Position numbers and translations under genes: made by a program. DNA of 64,000 bases from Luteimicrobium subarcticum (GTDB lineage: Bacteria > Actinomycetota > Actinomycetes > Actinomycetales > Cellulomonadaceae): NCBI RefSeq assembly GCF_002798015.1, contig NZ_PGTZ01000007.1:514222-578221 (forward strand), written 5' to 3'. Within the stretch, counting starts at the first letter, position 1. Every line of letters starts with the position of its first letter. Below the pieces are notes generated by a model. It did no database searches. It was not told the origin of the DNA and saw only the letters and a program-made list of their open reading frames with translations. Positions 40,518 to 49,456 of this stretch are shown one piece after another.

Positions 40518-40578
40518 CCACTGACCTGCGGTTATGGACGAGTGACCAAGATTTCTGCCCCGATCGGCCCGCGGGGTG

Positions 40579-40607
40579 TTGACGACCCGCTCCGAGCCCT
40601 GCACACT
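40579..40607 (+). promoter_or_regulatory. sigma-70-type promoter of a small RNA
   Basis: TTGACG (40579-40584), 17 bases, CACACT (40602-40607). This is a strong -35 with fair -10 at ideal spacing, but no open reading frame follows before the terminator at 40665-40696. Confidence 0.55.
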
Positions 40608-40612
40608 CTTAC

Positions 40613-40700
40613 TCGACAGCGCGCATCGCTTGCCCCCTGCGCGGTGCGCGCTGTTCCTCGTGAAGCAAGGGCCCCACCCTCGGGTGGGGCCCTTGCTCGT
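40613..40700 (+). ncRNA. putative small RNA of about 85 nt with two hairpins
   Basis: Between the promoter at 40579 and the next gene lie hairpin 1, CAGCGCGCA (40617-40625) pairing TGCGCGCTG (40645-40653) around a 19-base loop with CCCCC, and hairpin 2, GCAAGGGCCCCACC (40665-40678), CTCG loop, GGTGGGGCCCTTGC (40683-40696), a perfect terminator. The C-rich loop hairpins recall actinobacterial 6C RNA, which has runs of six C, but the match is incomplete. The remaining bases of the 407-base gap hold the palindromes at 40489-40517 and nothing else recognised. Confidence 0.5.
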
Positions 40701-40793
40701 GTCCGGACGGGCCCCGGGGTCGCCCTCGGACGGATCTCGCGACACCCGGCGTGCCAGCAGGGGAGCGCCGCCCCGGACGGTTAGCGTGCAGGG

Positions 40794-43700
40794 GTGACTG
40801 CAGCCGGACCGCCCTTCGAACCAGGCCGCCGGCCGAGCTCGCCGCTCGGACGCCTCCTGCGGCGCGAGCGCGAGCGCGGGCACGTGCCCGATCCCGCGGC
40901 GGACGCCGCCGTCCCGTCGCCCGCCGGCACGTCCGCCGCGCCCGCCGCCGACGGGCAGCACCCAGCCGCTCCGCCCACCGACGGCCGGGCGGAGCGCCCC
41001 GCTGCACGCCCGACCGACCGGCCGCTGCCCACCGACGAAGCCGTCGGCTACGCGCTCGACTCCTGGCGCGCCGCGATCGTCGGGCTCGTCGGCGGTTCCT
41101 CCCTGCTCGACGTCACCGTGCTGGGGGACGCCGTCGTCGACCTGTCGGCCGCGCACCCGTCGGGCCTTGCGCAGCTGCTGGCCGGCCGCCCCACCCGCCT
41201 GTCCAACCTGTTCCGCGAGCCCGACGCGCTCCCCGCCGCCCGGCGCAGCGCGCGCGCCGTGGTCGCGCACACCCAGGACGTCACGCAGCGCTACGGCACC
41301 GCGCCCACCTACCTCGCGATCGGCGTCGCGTCGTGGGAGCCGCGCCCCGGCGAGGTCGTGGGCTCCGACGACGTGGGGGCGCTCGCGCGCGTCGCGACGT
41401 CGCCCGTGCGCCGCGTGCTCAGCCCGTCCGGCGCCCCTTCGGGCACCGCTCCCGAGGCGACCGCCGACGGCGTCCTGCTCGTCCAGGACGCCTCGGGCCG
41501 GGTCGGGCCGGCCGAGGACGGCGCGCCGACGGGACCGACAGCGCACGGGACCGACCACCCGGACGCCGTCGCCGAGCTCGACGCCCCCGCCGCGACCGAC
41601 CGCCCGGCCGGCGCGTCGTCGTCCCTCGCGTCGCCGTCCGACGCGTCCACGGACGACGACGCTGCCGAGCCCGCCGAGCCCGAGGGCGTGCCCGGCCTCC
41701 CGGCGACCGTGCACGCGCCGGTCCTGCTGCGGTCCCTCACGATCCGCCCGTCGGGGCGCGGCGACACCGACTTCGAGCTCACCCTCGAGCCCACCGTCGA
41801 GATCAACTCGCTGCTCGCCCGCGCCCTGCGCGACCACGGCGCGCTCATCGACCCGGTGTCGCTGGCCCAGGGCGCGTTCACCGGGGTCGGGTTCGACCCG
41901 TCCCAGGTCATGGCGCGGATCCGGACGCTCGGCACGGCCGTGCTCGACGGGTTCGACCTCGTCGACCGCACCCTCGTGGGCTCGTTCGTCCACCCGGGGC
42001 AGCACCTCGTCGACGACCTCGACGAGCTCGCGCCGTCGCTCACGCGGCACGAGGTCGTGGCGGCGCTCGCGGGGTCGTCCGACGTGCCGGTGCCGCTCGG
42101 CGGGCCGCTGCCGGCCCGCACGACGGGCGACGGCGACCCGGCGCTCGAGCGGGGCGTCGGCGACCTCGACGCGACCCAGCGGTACGTCGTGGACGTGCTC
42201 GCCACCGGACGGCACTTCGCGGTCGACGCGCCGTCGGGCAGCGACGTCGTCGGCACGGTGGCCGCTCTCGTGGCGGAGGCCGCGGCGAGCGGCCGGCACG
42301 TCCTGTACGTCGCGGGGCACCGCCGGGCCGCGGAGGCCGTGTGCGGCCGGCTCGGCGACCTCGGCCTGGGCGAGCTGACGTTCGAGATCTCGACCGACCC
42401 GGACTGGCGGCCCGCGGCGGCGAACCGCCTGCTCACGGCCATGGCGGCCGAGCCCGCGCAGATCGACCTCGCGGCGCACGCCGAGACGATGGACGCGCTC
42501 GTCGGGTCGCGCGCGCGGCTCACCGCGTACATCGGCGCGCTGCACCTGCCGCGCGAGCCGTTCGGCGTGTCCGCGTACGAGGCGCTGCAGGCCCTCGCGC
42601 GGCTCACGTCGGAACGCCCCGCGCCCGCGACCGAGGTCCGGCTGTCGGCGCAGACCGCGCTCGGGCTCGACGAGGCCGAGCGCGCCGCCCGGTCCGCCGA
42701 CCTGCGCCGGGCGGCCGAGCTCGGCGCGTTCACCCTCGGCGCCACGTCGACCCCCTGGTTCGGCGCGGACCTCACGACCGACGACGACGCGCACGCCGCC
42801 CTGGCCCGCCTCGACCGGCTGCGCGAGCACACCCTGCCGCGGCTGCGACGGGAGATCGACGCGGTGTCCTCGTCGACCGGGCTCGCGCCCGCGACGACGC
42901 TCCAGGGCTGGCACGACGTGCTCGAGATGCTCGGCGGGATGCGCGGCACGCTCGACGTGTTCCAGCCGCTGGTCTTCGAGCAGTCGGTGGCCGACATGGT
43001 CCAGGCGACCGCGACGAAGCAGTGGCGCCTGGAGCACGGCATCGAGATGGGGTCCGTGGTGCGCCGCCGCCTGGTGCGGGGCGCGCGCGACCTGCTCCGC
43101 CCGGGCGTCCGCGTCGACGACCTGCACGCCGCGCTGCTCGAGGTGGAGGCGCAGCGCGCCGTGTGGGCGACGTACTCTCCGGCCGGCGGCTGGCCGCGCC
43201 TGCCCACGGGCCTCTCGGACATCGAGGCGACCGCCGAGGCCGTCCGCATCGACGTCGACGAGCTCTCGGCCGTCCTCGCGGGGACGCCGGGCGGCGCGGG
43301 GCTCGCCGACCTGACCTTCGACGACCTCGAGGCCCGGCTGACCGTGCTCGCCGACGACCGCGCGGCGCTCGACACGCTGCCCGAGCGCACGGCCGCCGTG
43401 CGACGGGTGCGGGCCGCGGGCCTGGGCGACCTCGTCGAGGACCTGCAGCGCCGGACCGTGCCCGCCGGCCTCGTGTCCGCCGAGCTCGACCTCGCGTGGT
43501 GGGGCTCCGTCTTCGAGCAGATCGTCGCGTCCGACCCCGCTCTGGGCGGTCAGGACGGGCCCGGGCTCGACGCGCTCGCCGCGCGGTTCCGTGACCTCGA
43601 CCGCCGGCACGTCGAGGCGCTGCCCACCGCGGTGCTCAACGAGGTGCGCGCCCGCACCGTCGCCGCGATGCGCGCCGACCCGGAGGACACGCAGGCGCTC

Positions 43701-45443
43701 TTCGGCGAGCTGCTGGAGGGGCGCATGCGGTCCGTGCGCGAGCTGCACGAGAAGCGCCCCGACCTCGTGCGCGCGCTGCGCCCCGTCGTCGTCTCGACGC
43801 CCACCCTCGTGCCGCAGCTCGAGCCCGCGACCCGGACCGTCGACCTCGTCGTCCTCGACGCCGTCCAGCACGTCCCCGTCGAGACGCTGCTGTCCGCGAT
43901 CGTCCGCGGGCGGCAGGTCGTCGTCGTGGGCGACGTGCGGGCCGCGTCCGGCACCGCGGTGCGCGAGCTCGCGCGCGTGCTCCCGACGATCACGCTGCCG
44001 TCCACGGCGACGCGCCGCGACCCGCACCTCGTCCGCTTCCTCGCCGACCACGGGTACGCGGGCGTGCTGACGCCCGCGCCGCTGCCGTCGAGCACGCCGC
44101 GCGTGCACCTGCACCTCGTCGACGGCAACGGCATGCCCGACCCCGCCTCGGGGGCGGTCGAGTCGACCCAGGCCGAGGTCGACCGCGTCGTCGAGCTCGC
44201 GATCGAGCACGCGATGCTGCGCCCCGAGCAGACGCTCGCGATCGTCGCCGTCACGCCCGTGCACGCCGCCCGGATCCGGGTGGCGCTGCTCGCCGAGGTG
44301 CGCCGCAACCCCGGTCTCGCGGGGTTCTTCGCGGGCAACCGGCCTGAGCCGGTCGTCGTCGCCGACCTCGCGAGCGTCGCCGGGCTGTCGCGCGACGCGG
44401 TCGTCCTCACGCTCGGCTTCGGGAAGACGCCGCACGGGCGCGTGCTGCACCGGTTCGGGCAGGTCGGCGACGCGGGAGGCGAGGCGCTGCTCCTCGACGC
44501 CGTCGGGACGACGCGCGAGCGCCTCGACGTCATCTCCTGCTTCCGGGCCGAGGAGCTCGACCCCGAGCGGCTCCGTGGCGCCGGCTCCCGGCTGCTGCGC
44601 GACCTCCTCGCGTTCGTCGAGGAGCGCGACGGCGCCGCCGACCCCTTGGTGCTGTGGAACGGCGTCGACGTCGGGTCGTCCGCCGACCGGCTCGTGCTCG
44701 ACCTCGCGGAGCGCCTGTGGCGGCTCGGCCTCGTCGTCGAGACGGACTACGGCCCCGACCCCGCCGACCGCATCCCCCTGGTCGCCGGGCACCCCGACCT
44801 GCCCGGTGAGCTCCTCGTCGCCGTCCTCACCGACGACGACGCCTACGTCGCCGAACCGAGCACGCGCGTGCGCGAGCGGCAGCGGCGGGCGCGGCTCGAA
44901 CGGCTCGGGTGGACCGTCGTCCAGGTGTGGGCCGCGGCCGCGTTCCTCGATCCCGAGAAGGAGGCCGAGCGCATCCGTAGGGCCGTGCACACCGCGCGCG
45001 ACGCGCGGCTCGGGCCGCGCCCCGGCGCGAGCGTCACCGGGTCGATCCCGCGGCTCGTCGTCGACCACGCCGGGCACGCCGTGGGTCCGGCAGCCGTGGG
45101 ACCGGCGGCAGCCGGTCCGGCGACCCCGCAGGCGGCACGTGCGGCGGTGCCCGCGCTCGCCGAGCGGCGTGACGACGACGTCGTCGCGCACGTGGGGGGT
45201 GCGGACGAGCCCGCTGCCGACGTCCCTGACGTGGCCGCCCCGGACGCCGAGACGTCCGAGGCTGAGGGGTCCGACTCCGACGGGTCCGGGAGCGGCGGTC
45301 GGCCGCGTCGCCGGGTCGTGCGCCAGGGCACCGAGCAGGGCACCGTCACGGGCGTCACCCAGGACGAGCTCGACCTCGCGCTGCCGGACGACGGCGGCAA
45401 CGACGCGCGGCTGCGTCAGGACGTGCCGCCGCACTGGCAGTGA
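40794..45443 (+). CDS. large helicase-like protein with degenerate ATPase motif and C-terminal Vsr/MTES_1575-like nuclease domain
   Basis: A 1549-residue cytoplasmic protein. Residues about 75-340 form a DUF4011-like region (SWRAAIVGLVGGSSLLDVT, FELTLEPTVEINSLLARAL). A superfamily 1 helicase-like core runs from about 455 to 1250. Where Walker A should be, near 477, it reads VDAPSGSDVVGTVAALVAE, lacking the GKT/GKS lysine. The later helicase motif is VVLDAVQHVPVETLL (about 1017) in place of a DExx box, followed by VVVVGD. The nuclease domain (about 1310-1400) reads LVAVLTDDDAYVAEPS and RERQRRARLERLGWTVVQVW, matching the end of Vsr-like enzymes. An acidic Ala-rich tail follows. GTG start with TTAGCG 7 bases upstream. 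Function unknown; ATP hydrolysis is doubtful. Confidence 0.75.
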   Translation: MTAAGPPFEPGRRPSSPLGRLLRRERERGHVPDPAADAAVPSPAGTSAAPAADGQHPAAPPTDGRAERPAARPTDRPLPTDEAVGYALDSWRAAIVGLVGGSSLLDVTVLGDAVVDLSAAHPSGLAQLLAGRPTRLSNLFREPDALPAARRSARAVVAHTQDVTQRYGTAPTYLAIGVASWEPRPGEVVGSDDVGALARVATSPVRRVLSPSGAPSGTAPEATADGVLLVQDASGRVGPAEDGAPTGPTAHGTDHPDAVAELDAPAATDRPAGASSSLASPSDASTDDDAAEPAEPEGVPGLPATVHAPVLLRSLTIRPSGRGDTDFELTLEPTVEINSLLARALRDHGALIDPVSLAQGAFTGVGFDPSQVMARIRTLGTAVLDGFDLVDRTLVGSFVHPGQHLVDDLDELAPSLTRHEVVAALAGSSDVPVPLGGPLPARTTGDGDPALERGVGDLDATQRYVVDVLATGRHFAVDAPSGSDVVGTVAALVAEAAASGRHVLYVAGHRRAAEAVCGRLGDLGLGELTFEISTDPDWRPAAANRLLTAMAAEPAQIDLAAHAETMDALVGSRARLTAYIGALHLPREPFGVSAYEALQALARLTSERPAPATEVRLSAQTALGLDEAERAARSADLRRAAELGAFTLGATSTPWFGADLTTDDDAHAALARLDRLREHTLPRLRREIDAVSSSTGLAPATTLQGWHDVLEMLGGMRGTLDVFQPLVFEQSVADMVQATATKQWRLEHGIEMGSVVRRRLVRGARDLLRPGVRVDDLHAALLEVEAQRAVWATYSPAGGWPRLPTGLSDIEATAEAVRIDVDELSAVLAGTPGGAGLADLTFDDLEARLTVLADDRAALDTLPERTAAVRRVRAAGLGDLVEDLQRRTVPAGLVSAELDLAWWGSVFEQIVASDPALGGQDGPGLDALAARFRDLDRRHVEALPTAVLNEVRARTVAAMRADPEDTQALFGELLEGRMRSVRELHEKRPDLVRALRPVVVSTPTLVPQLEPATRTVDLVVLDAVQHVPVETLLSAIVRGRQVVVVGDVRAASGTAVRELARVLPTITLPSTATRRDPHLVRFLADHGYAGVLTPAPLPSSTPRVHLHLVDGNGMPDPASGAVESTQAEVDRVVELAIEHAMLRPEQTLAIVAVTPVHAARIRVALLAEVRRNPGLAGFFAGNRPEPVVVADLASVAGLSRDAVVLTLGFGKTPHGRVLHRFGQVGDAGGEALLLDAVGTTRERLDVISCFRAEELDPERLRGAGSRLLRDLLAFVEERDGAADPLVLWNGVDVGSSADRLVLDLAERLWRLGLVVETDYGPDPADRIPLVAGHPDLPGELLVAVLTDDDAYVAEPSTRVRERQRRARLERLGWTVVQVWAAAAFLDPEKEAERIRRAVHTARDARLGPRPGASVTGSIPRLVVDHAGHAVGPAAVGPAAAGPATPQAARAAVPALAERRDDDVVAHVGGADEPAADVPDVAAPDAETSEAEGSDSDGSGSGGRPRRRVVRQGTEQGTVTGVTQDELDLALPDDGGNDARLRQDVPPHWQ

Positions 45444-45490
45444 CGCACCGCCGGCCGTCCCCACCCGCGACGCACGATCGCCCACGCACG

Positions 45491-45521
45491 AGCGCCCGGC
45501 CCCTCGAGAGGACCGGGCGCT
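45491..45521. terminator. bidirectional hairpin between convergent genes
   Basis: AGCGCCCGGCCC and GGACCGGGCGCT pair over 12 bp with one mismatch, between the stop of the helicase-like gene (45443) and the stop of the DUF6114 gene (45552). Confidence 0.7.
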
Positions 45522-45551
45522 CGCGCCGTCTCGGCACGGGTGGGTGAGCGT

Positions 45552-47198
45552 TCAGTAGAGCTTCTGGTGCGTGTTCGCCCAGGTGGAGCGGTCGCTCGTC
45601 GTCGCGACGAGCTCCATGCGGGGGTCGCTGAGCGACGGCAGCGGGATGACGCCGGGCGGCGGCGTCTCGGGCTTGAACGTGAACTTGAAGCCCAGCAGGT
45701 AGCCCTCCAGCCGCGTCGCGTAGAGCACGACGTGACCCGTGTTCGTGACCTTGCTGGACGTGGTGAGCAGGCCGTGCCCGTCGCCGTTCGGCACGTCGAG
45801 CGAGAAGTCGTCGATGACGCTCTTGTCGGCGGTGAACTTCATGACCTCGACGGTCGTGCCGTCGGCGCGCCGCAGCGTGACGTTGCCCTGGTAGACGGAG
45901 TTCGTGAGCTGGAGGGTCGAGCCTTCGAGGTGCGAGATCGCGACCGGGGCGACCGGGTCGGCGGACGTGCTCGTGAGGCGTGGCGCCGCCGTCGTCGGGT
46001 CGGGGAGCGGGGACGTCGCCGTGGGGGACGCCGTCCCGGTGGGCTCGGTGGTCGGGCTCGTCGTCCCGCCGGACCCGGTGCTCGGTGCGGTGCCCGGGGC
46101 CGTGGTGACGTCGGTGCCCGGGGTCGTGCTCGGGGTCGTGCTCGACGACTCGGTCGGCGTCGGGGTGGCCGTCGCGGGGGTGTCGGTCCGGTCGCCGGTA
46201 GCGGTCTGGGCGGCGGTCGGCCCGCCGGTGGGCGCCGGCTCCTCCGCCGAGCCGCCCGCCGAGCCGGGCACGAGCCACTGCAGGAACGTCGGGACGGGGA
46301 TCGATGCCTCCGCCGACGCGTCCGCGGGCGGCGCCTGCGCGGCGTTCACCGCGCCCACGCCCGCGGCGGCGCACACGGCGACGACGGCGGCGCCGGTCGC
46401 GCGCGTCAGGCGCCGTCCGCGGCGGCTCGTCGCCCCCGGTGCGCTGCTCGGTGCACTGCTCGGTGCGTCGGCCGGAGCCGGTGTCGCTGCCGGTGAGGTC
46501 GAGGGGGTGGCGTCGGGGTCAGCCGACGCCGGGAGAAAAGGGCGCGGCCCCGAGGCGGTGTCGTCGCCGGCGGTCTCGACGGTGTGCAGCGTGAGCGTCG
46601 CGGGCGAGGCGGCCGGCACGGGTGCGGGGGAGTCCTCGGGCTCGAAGCCCGGGACGAGCGAGTAGTCGTCGTCGGGAGCGGTGCGACCGGACGGCGCGCG
46701 CCGCGTCGTGGGCCGGCGGTCCGGGTCGCTGGCGTCGGACGCGTCGTCTGCAGGGGCGTCGGGAGTCGTGGCTGCCGTGCGGGGCAGCCACGAGACCGCG
46801 ACGATGCCGCCGGCCATGCCGAGCAGCATCCCGATGAAGAACCCGCCCAGGTTGACCCCGATGAGCGAGTAGACGGACAGCACGAGCGCGATCACGCCGT
46901 AGAAGACGCGGTGCACGGGCATCGTCCACAGGAGCACGCCGAGCAGCACGAGGACGACGGGGATGACCATGGCCTGGAAGCCCTGGATCCCGAACTGCAG
47001 GTGGATGTGGCCGAGGTCGAGCTGGCCGGAGAAGAACATCTCGACGCCGGCGAGCACGACGAGAAGGCCGCCGACGAACGGTCGGCCGCGGGTCCACGCC
47101 CGGAACGCCGTCCAGGTGCGCGCCACCGTCCCGGGTCGTGCCTCGGGCTGGGGCTGGGCCTCGTCGGCGGGGGTGGTCGTCTCGGGGGTGCTGCTCAC
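45552..47198 (-). CDS. DUF6114-like membrane protein with long Thr/Pro stalk
   Basis: A 548-residue protein. Residues about 38-145 contain four hydrophobic segments with RGRPFVGGLLVVLAGVEMFF and LDLGHIHLQFGIQGFQ, the DUF6114 signature. A disordered Asp/Ser/Pro region follows, then another membrane segment (about 268-290), a Thr/Pro/Ser stalk (to about 410) and a C-terminal beta-rich domain (ISHLEGSTLQLTNSVYQGNV, HVVLYATRLEGYLLGFKFTF). GTG start. It pairs with DUF6230, as in streptomycetes. Stalk and domain probably lie outside the cell. Function unknown. Confidence 0.75.
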   Translation of the reverse strand: MSSTPETTTPADEAQPQPEARPGTVARTWTAFRAWTRGRPFVGGLLVVLAGVEMFFSGQLDLGHIHLQFGIQGFQAMVIPVVLVLLGVLLWTMPVHRVFYGVIALVLSVYSLIGVNLGGFFIGMLLGMAGGIVAVSWLPRTAATTPDAPADDASDASDPDRRPTTRRAPSGRTAPDDDYSLVPGFEPEDSPAPVPAASPATLTLHTVETAGDDTASGPRPFLPASADPDATPSTSPAATPAPADAPSSAPSSAPGATSRRGRRLTRATGAAVVAVCAAAGVGAVNAAQAPPADASAEASIPVPTFLQWLVPGSAGGSAEEPAPTGGPTAAQTATGDRTDTPATATPTPTESSSTTPSTTPGTDVTTAPGTAPSTGSGGTTSPTTEPTGTASPTATSPLPDPTTAAPRLTSTSADPVAPVAISHLEGSTLQLTNSVYQGNVTLRRADGTTVEVMKFTADKSVIDDFSLDVPNGDGHGLLTTSSKVTNTGHVVLYATRLEGYLLGFKFTFKPETPPPGVIPLPSLSDPRMELVATTSDRSTWANTHQKLY

Positions 47199-47257
47199 GT
47201 CGTGACTCCTTCGTCGTGTCGTGCCGACGATGCGTCGGGGGGACTTGCGGACGGGGT

Positions 47258-47287
47258 GGCGGGGCGCGCCGTGGTGCGCGCCCCGCC
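47258..47287 (-). terminator. hairpin between the DUF6230 and DUF6114 genes
   Basis: GGCGGGGCGCGC (47258-47269) pairs GCGCGCCCCGCC (47276-47287) just after the DUF6230 stop. It may partly terminate, giving less DUF6114 than DUF6230 message. Confidence 0.6.
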
Positions 47288-47293
47288 GGCCGG

Positions 47294-47896
47294 TCACTTC
47301 GGGTCGGGGCAGGTCTGCCCGCTCGTGAGGCGGAGGTGGAGGCCGTTGAGCTGGAACGTGCCGGCCTGGGTGCTCCACGCCTTCTGCGACAGCTTGTTGA
47401 TGCTGACGTGCTTGGCGTCCTGCGCGAAGTCGCCCGCGGTCCCGGCCTTGCCGTAGCGGACCGTCGACGCGTCGACACCGATGTGGATGTCCGTGAACGT
47501 GGCGTCGCCGTCGAGCTGCGTCATCCCGATCTGGAGGTTCTCGGCGACGGCGGCCTTCCCGTCGCCGCCGGCGGTGATCATGAGCCCGAGCTTGCCGAGC
47601 GGGGTGTCGCTCGACACCGACTGGCACATGTCGGTGAGCGTCGCGTGGTCGATGTTCGAGATCGCGACGGGGTGGACGGCGCCGCTCTTCTCCTGCGCGA
47701 TGCCGGAGTACTGCGAGAAGCCGTCGCCCTCGAGCTGGGTGGCCTTGATCTCGAACGGCGTGCCGGACACAGCGAACGAGACGGGGACGGCGCCGTTGGC
47801 GACACCGGCCATGAGCGCGCCGGCGACGACGAGCGTCGGGACGGCGGTGAGTGCGACGCGGCCCTTGCGGGTGCGGGTGAGGCTGCTGAGCTTCAC
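47294..47896 (-). CDS. DUF6230-family exported protein
   Basis: A 200-residue protein with a basic start (KLSSLTRTRKGR), a signal/anchor helix (VALTAVPTLVVAGALMAGVA) and a beta-rich domain of about 160 residues containing VSFAVSGTPFEIKATQLEG and ISNIDHATLTDMCQS, with two Cys that could form a disulfide (C103-type and the one in SGQTCPDPK). These match DUF6230, often annotated without evidence as cholesterol esterase in streptomycetes. GTG start. Divergent from the TetR gene and probably repressed by it through the operators at 48039-48081. Confidence 0.78.
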   Translation of the reverse strand: MKLSSLTRTRKGRVALTAVPTLVVAGALMAGVANGAVPVSFAVSGTPFEIKATQLEGDGFSQYSGIAQEKSGAVHPVAISNIDHATLTDMCQSVSSDTPLGKLGLMITAGGDGKAAVAENLQIGMTQLDGDATFTDIHIGVDASTVRYGKAGTAGDFAQDAKHVSINKLSQKAWSTQAGTFQLNGLHLRLTSGQTCPDPK

Positions 47897-48038
47897 GGAT
47901 CCTCCTCGATGCAGGGACGGGGCAACGCCGTCCTGCCCGTCGCGGCGTTGCGGCGGGCGGTGGCGGCCTCCGACCCGAGGGGCGGATGCGTTGCCGACCG
48001 GGACGACGACACCGTCGCCCGGCAGGATGCTACGAGGC

Positions 48039-48081
48039 TTATTGAACGTGCGTCAATAGCTTGTTGAACGACCGTCAGTAA
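48039..48081 (+). promoter_or_regulatory. two tandem TetR operators
   Basis: Two dyads share TTGAACGnnCGTCA: TATTGAACGTGCGTCAATA (about 48040-48058) and TTGTTGAACGACCGTCAGTAA (48061-48081), with centres 22 bases apart. They lie between the divergent DUF6230 and tetR genes, where one repressor can control both promoters. Confidence 0.75.
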
Positions 48082-48117
48082 CGATCCGGGCACGGGTGCG
48101 CGGCGTATGCTCACGCC

Positions 48118-48801
48118 ATGACGGACGAGCGCCGGACCCGCCTGTCGCCCGACGAGCGCCGCGCCCAGCTCGTGGCGATCGGCGTCGCCGCGCTCGCGGA
48201 CCGCTCGCTCGACGAGCTCACGATCGACGTCATCTCCCAGCAGGCCGGCGTGTCCCGCGGCCTGCTTTTCTACTACTTCGGCTCGAAGCAGGGCTTCCAC
48301 CGGGAGGTCGTCCGCGCCGCTCGCGACGGCCTGCTCCGTGCCACCGAGCCCGTGCTCGAGCTCTCGCCGCTCGAGCGTCTCCACGACACGCTCTCGAACC
48401 TCGTCGCGTTCGTCCGCGAGCACGAGGACACGTTCTTCTCGCTCGTGCGCGGTGCGGCCAGCGGCGACCGTCAGGTCCGTGAGGTCGTCGAGCAGGCGCG
48501 GGCGCTGCAGTGCGAGCGCGTCGAGATCGTCTGCCGCGAGCTCGGCGTCCCCGACACGGCGCTCCTGCGCGTCGGGCTCCGGTCCTGGGTCGCGTTCGCC
48601 GAGCAGGCGCTCGTCGACGGCGTCCTGGGCGGCCGGATGTCGCCGGACGAGGCCGTCGACTTCCTGGAGCGCAGCCTCGTGGCGGTCGTCGTCACCGTCG
48701 ACCCGGAGCAGGGCGCCCGCCTCGGCGACGCACTCCGCTCGGCCGTCGTGGAGTCTCCTGCCCAGACCCCGGACGCCGGCCTGGTGCCCGGGCTGGCGTG
48801 A
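48118..48801 (+). CDS. TetR-family transcriptional repressor
   Basis: A 227-residue regulator. N-terminal helix-turn-helix: RRAQLVAIGVAALADRSLDE, LTIDVISQQAGVSRGLLFYY, FGSKQGFHREVV. The C-terminal ligand domain (60-205) is helical, without a recognisable ligand motif. TATGCT at 48106-48111 lies 7 bases before the ATG, so the mRNA is probably leaderless and overlaps control by the operator pair just upstream. Likely represses itself and the DUF6230-DUF6114 operon; ligand perhaps a lipid-like molecule, as inference only. Confidence 0.9.
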   Translation: MTDERRTRLSPDERRAQLVAIGVAALADRSLDELTIDVISQQAGVSRGLLFYYFGSKQGFHREVVRAARDGLLRATEPVLELSPLERLHDTLSNLVAFVREHEDTFFSLVRGAASGDRQVREVVEQARALQCERVEIVCRELGVPDTALLRVGLRSWVAFAEQALVDGVLGGRMSPDEAVDFLERSLVAVVVTVDPEQGARLGDALRSAVVESPAQTPDAGLVPGLA

Positions 48802-48854
48802 CGCCTCGCTGATCCGTCGCCAGGCCCGGGCCGGTCCGTCGTGCGGACCTGGTG

Positions 48855-49358
48855 TCAGACGCGCGTCGGATGCGGGCCGGCCGGGCCGTGGCCCGCGCTG
48901 ACGGTCCCGTCCGGGCCGCGGTCCTGCGCGAGCAGGTCGCGGATGTCCGTGAGCAGCCGGATGTCCTCGGCGGGTGCGGGCGGCTCCGCGACCTTCCCGC
49001 GGGCGCGACGTTCGGCCAGCTTGTTCATCGGCAGGACGATGAAGAAGTAGAGCGCGATCGCCACGGTGAGGAACTGCACCAGAGCGGTGATGACGCCGCC
49101 GAGGTTGAGGACCGCGTCGACGGACTGCGGCGTGCCGTCGGCTCCGGTCGTCGTGCCGACGTCGTGGCGCAACGTGATGTGCCACAGGTCGTTGAAGTCG
49201 GGCTTGCCGAAGACGGCCCCGATGATCGGGTTGATGAGGTCGTTGACGATCGCCTGGATCACCGTGTTGAACGCGGCGCCGATGACGACGCCGACGGCGA
49301 GCTCGATGGCGTTGCCTCGCATGATGAAGTCGCGGAAGCCGTGGACGATGCTGCGCAT
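48855..49358 (-). CDS. mscL: large-conductance mechanosensitive channel
   Basis: A 167-residue MscL. TM1 with the pore-lining FIMRGNAIELAVGVVIGAAF, periplasmic loop (60-95), TM2 FLTVAIALYFFIVLPMNKLA, and the C-terminal cytoplasmic helix EDIRLLTDIRDLLAQ. It forms a homopentamer that opens under hypo-osmotic stress. The loop is slightly longer than in E. coli and the tail is Gly/Pro-rich. ATG at 49358. Confidence 0.95.
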   Translation of the reverse strand: MRSIVHGFRDFIMRGNAIELAVGVVIGAAFNTVIQAIVNDLINPIIGAVFGKPDFNDLWHITLRHDVGTTTGADGTPQSVDAVLNLGGVITALVQFLTVAIALYFFIVLPMNKLAERRARGKVAEPPAPAEDIRLLTDIRDLLAQDRGPDGTVSAGHGPAGPHPTRV

Positions 49359-49456
49359 GTCACCTCTCGGGTGGTGTGGACGCCAGCGGGCCGCAGGGAG
49401 GCCGGGCCGCGGCGTCGGACGGGCGGGCGCGCCCATCGAAGCACGCTCGGGGCACC

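Noticed and set aside
40383-45485. A 1700-codon open frame on the minus strand opposite the helicase-like gene
   Set aside because: It is an antisense shadow of high-GC coding DNA: Arg/Glu/Asp/Gly-rich, no domain, while the plus frame has a clear helicase/nuclease architecture and start signals.
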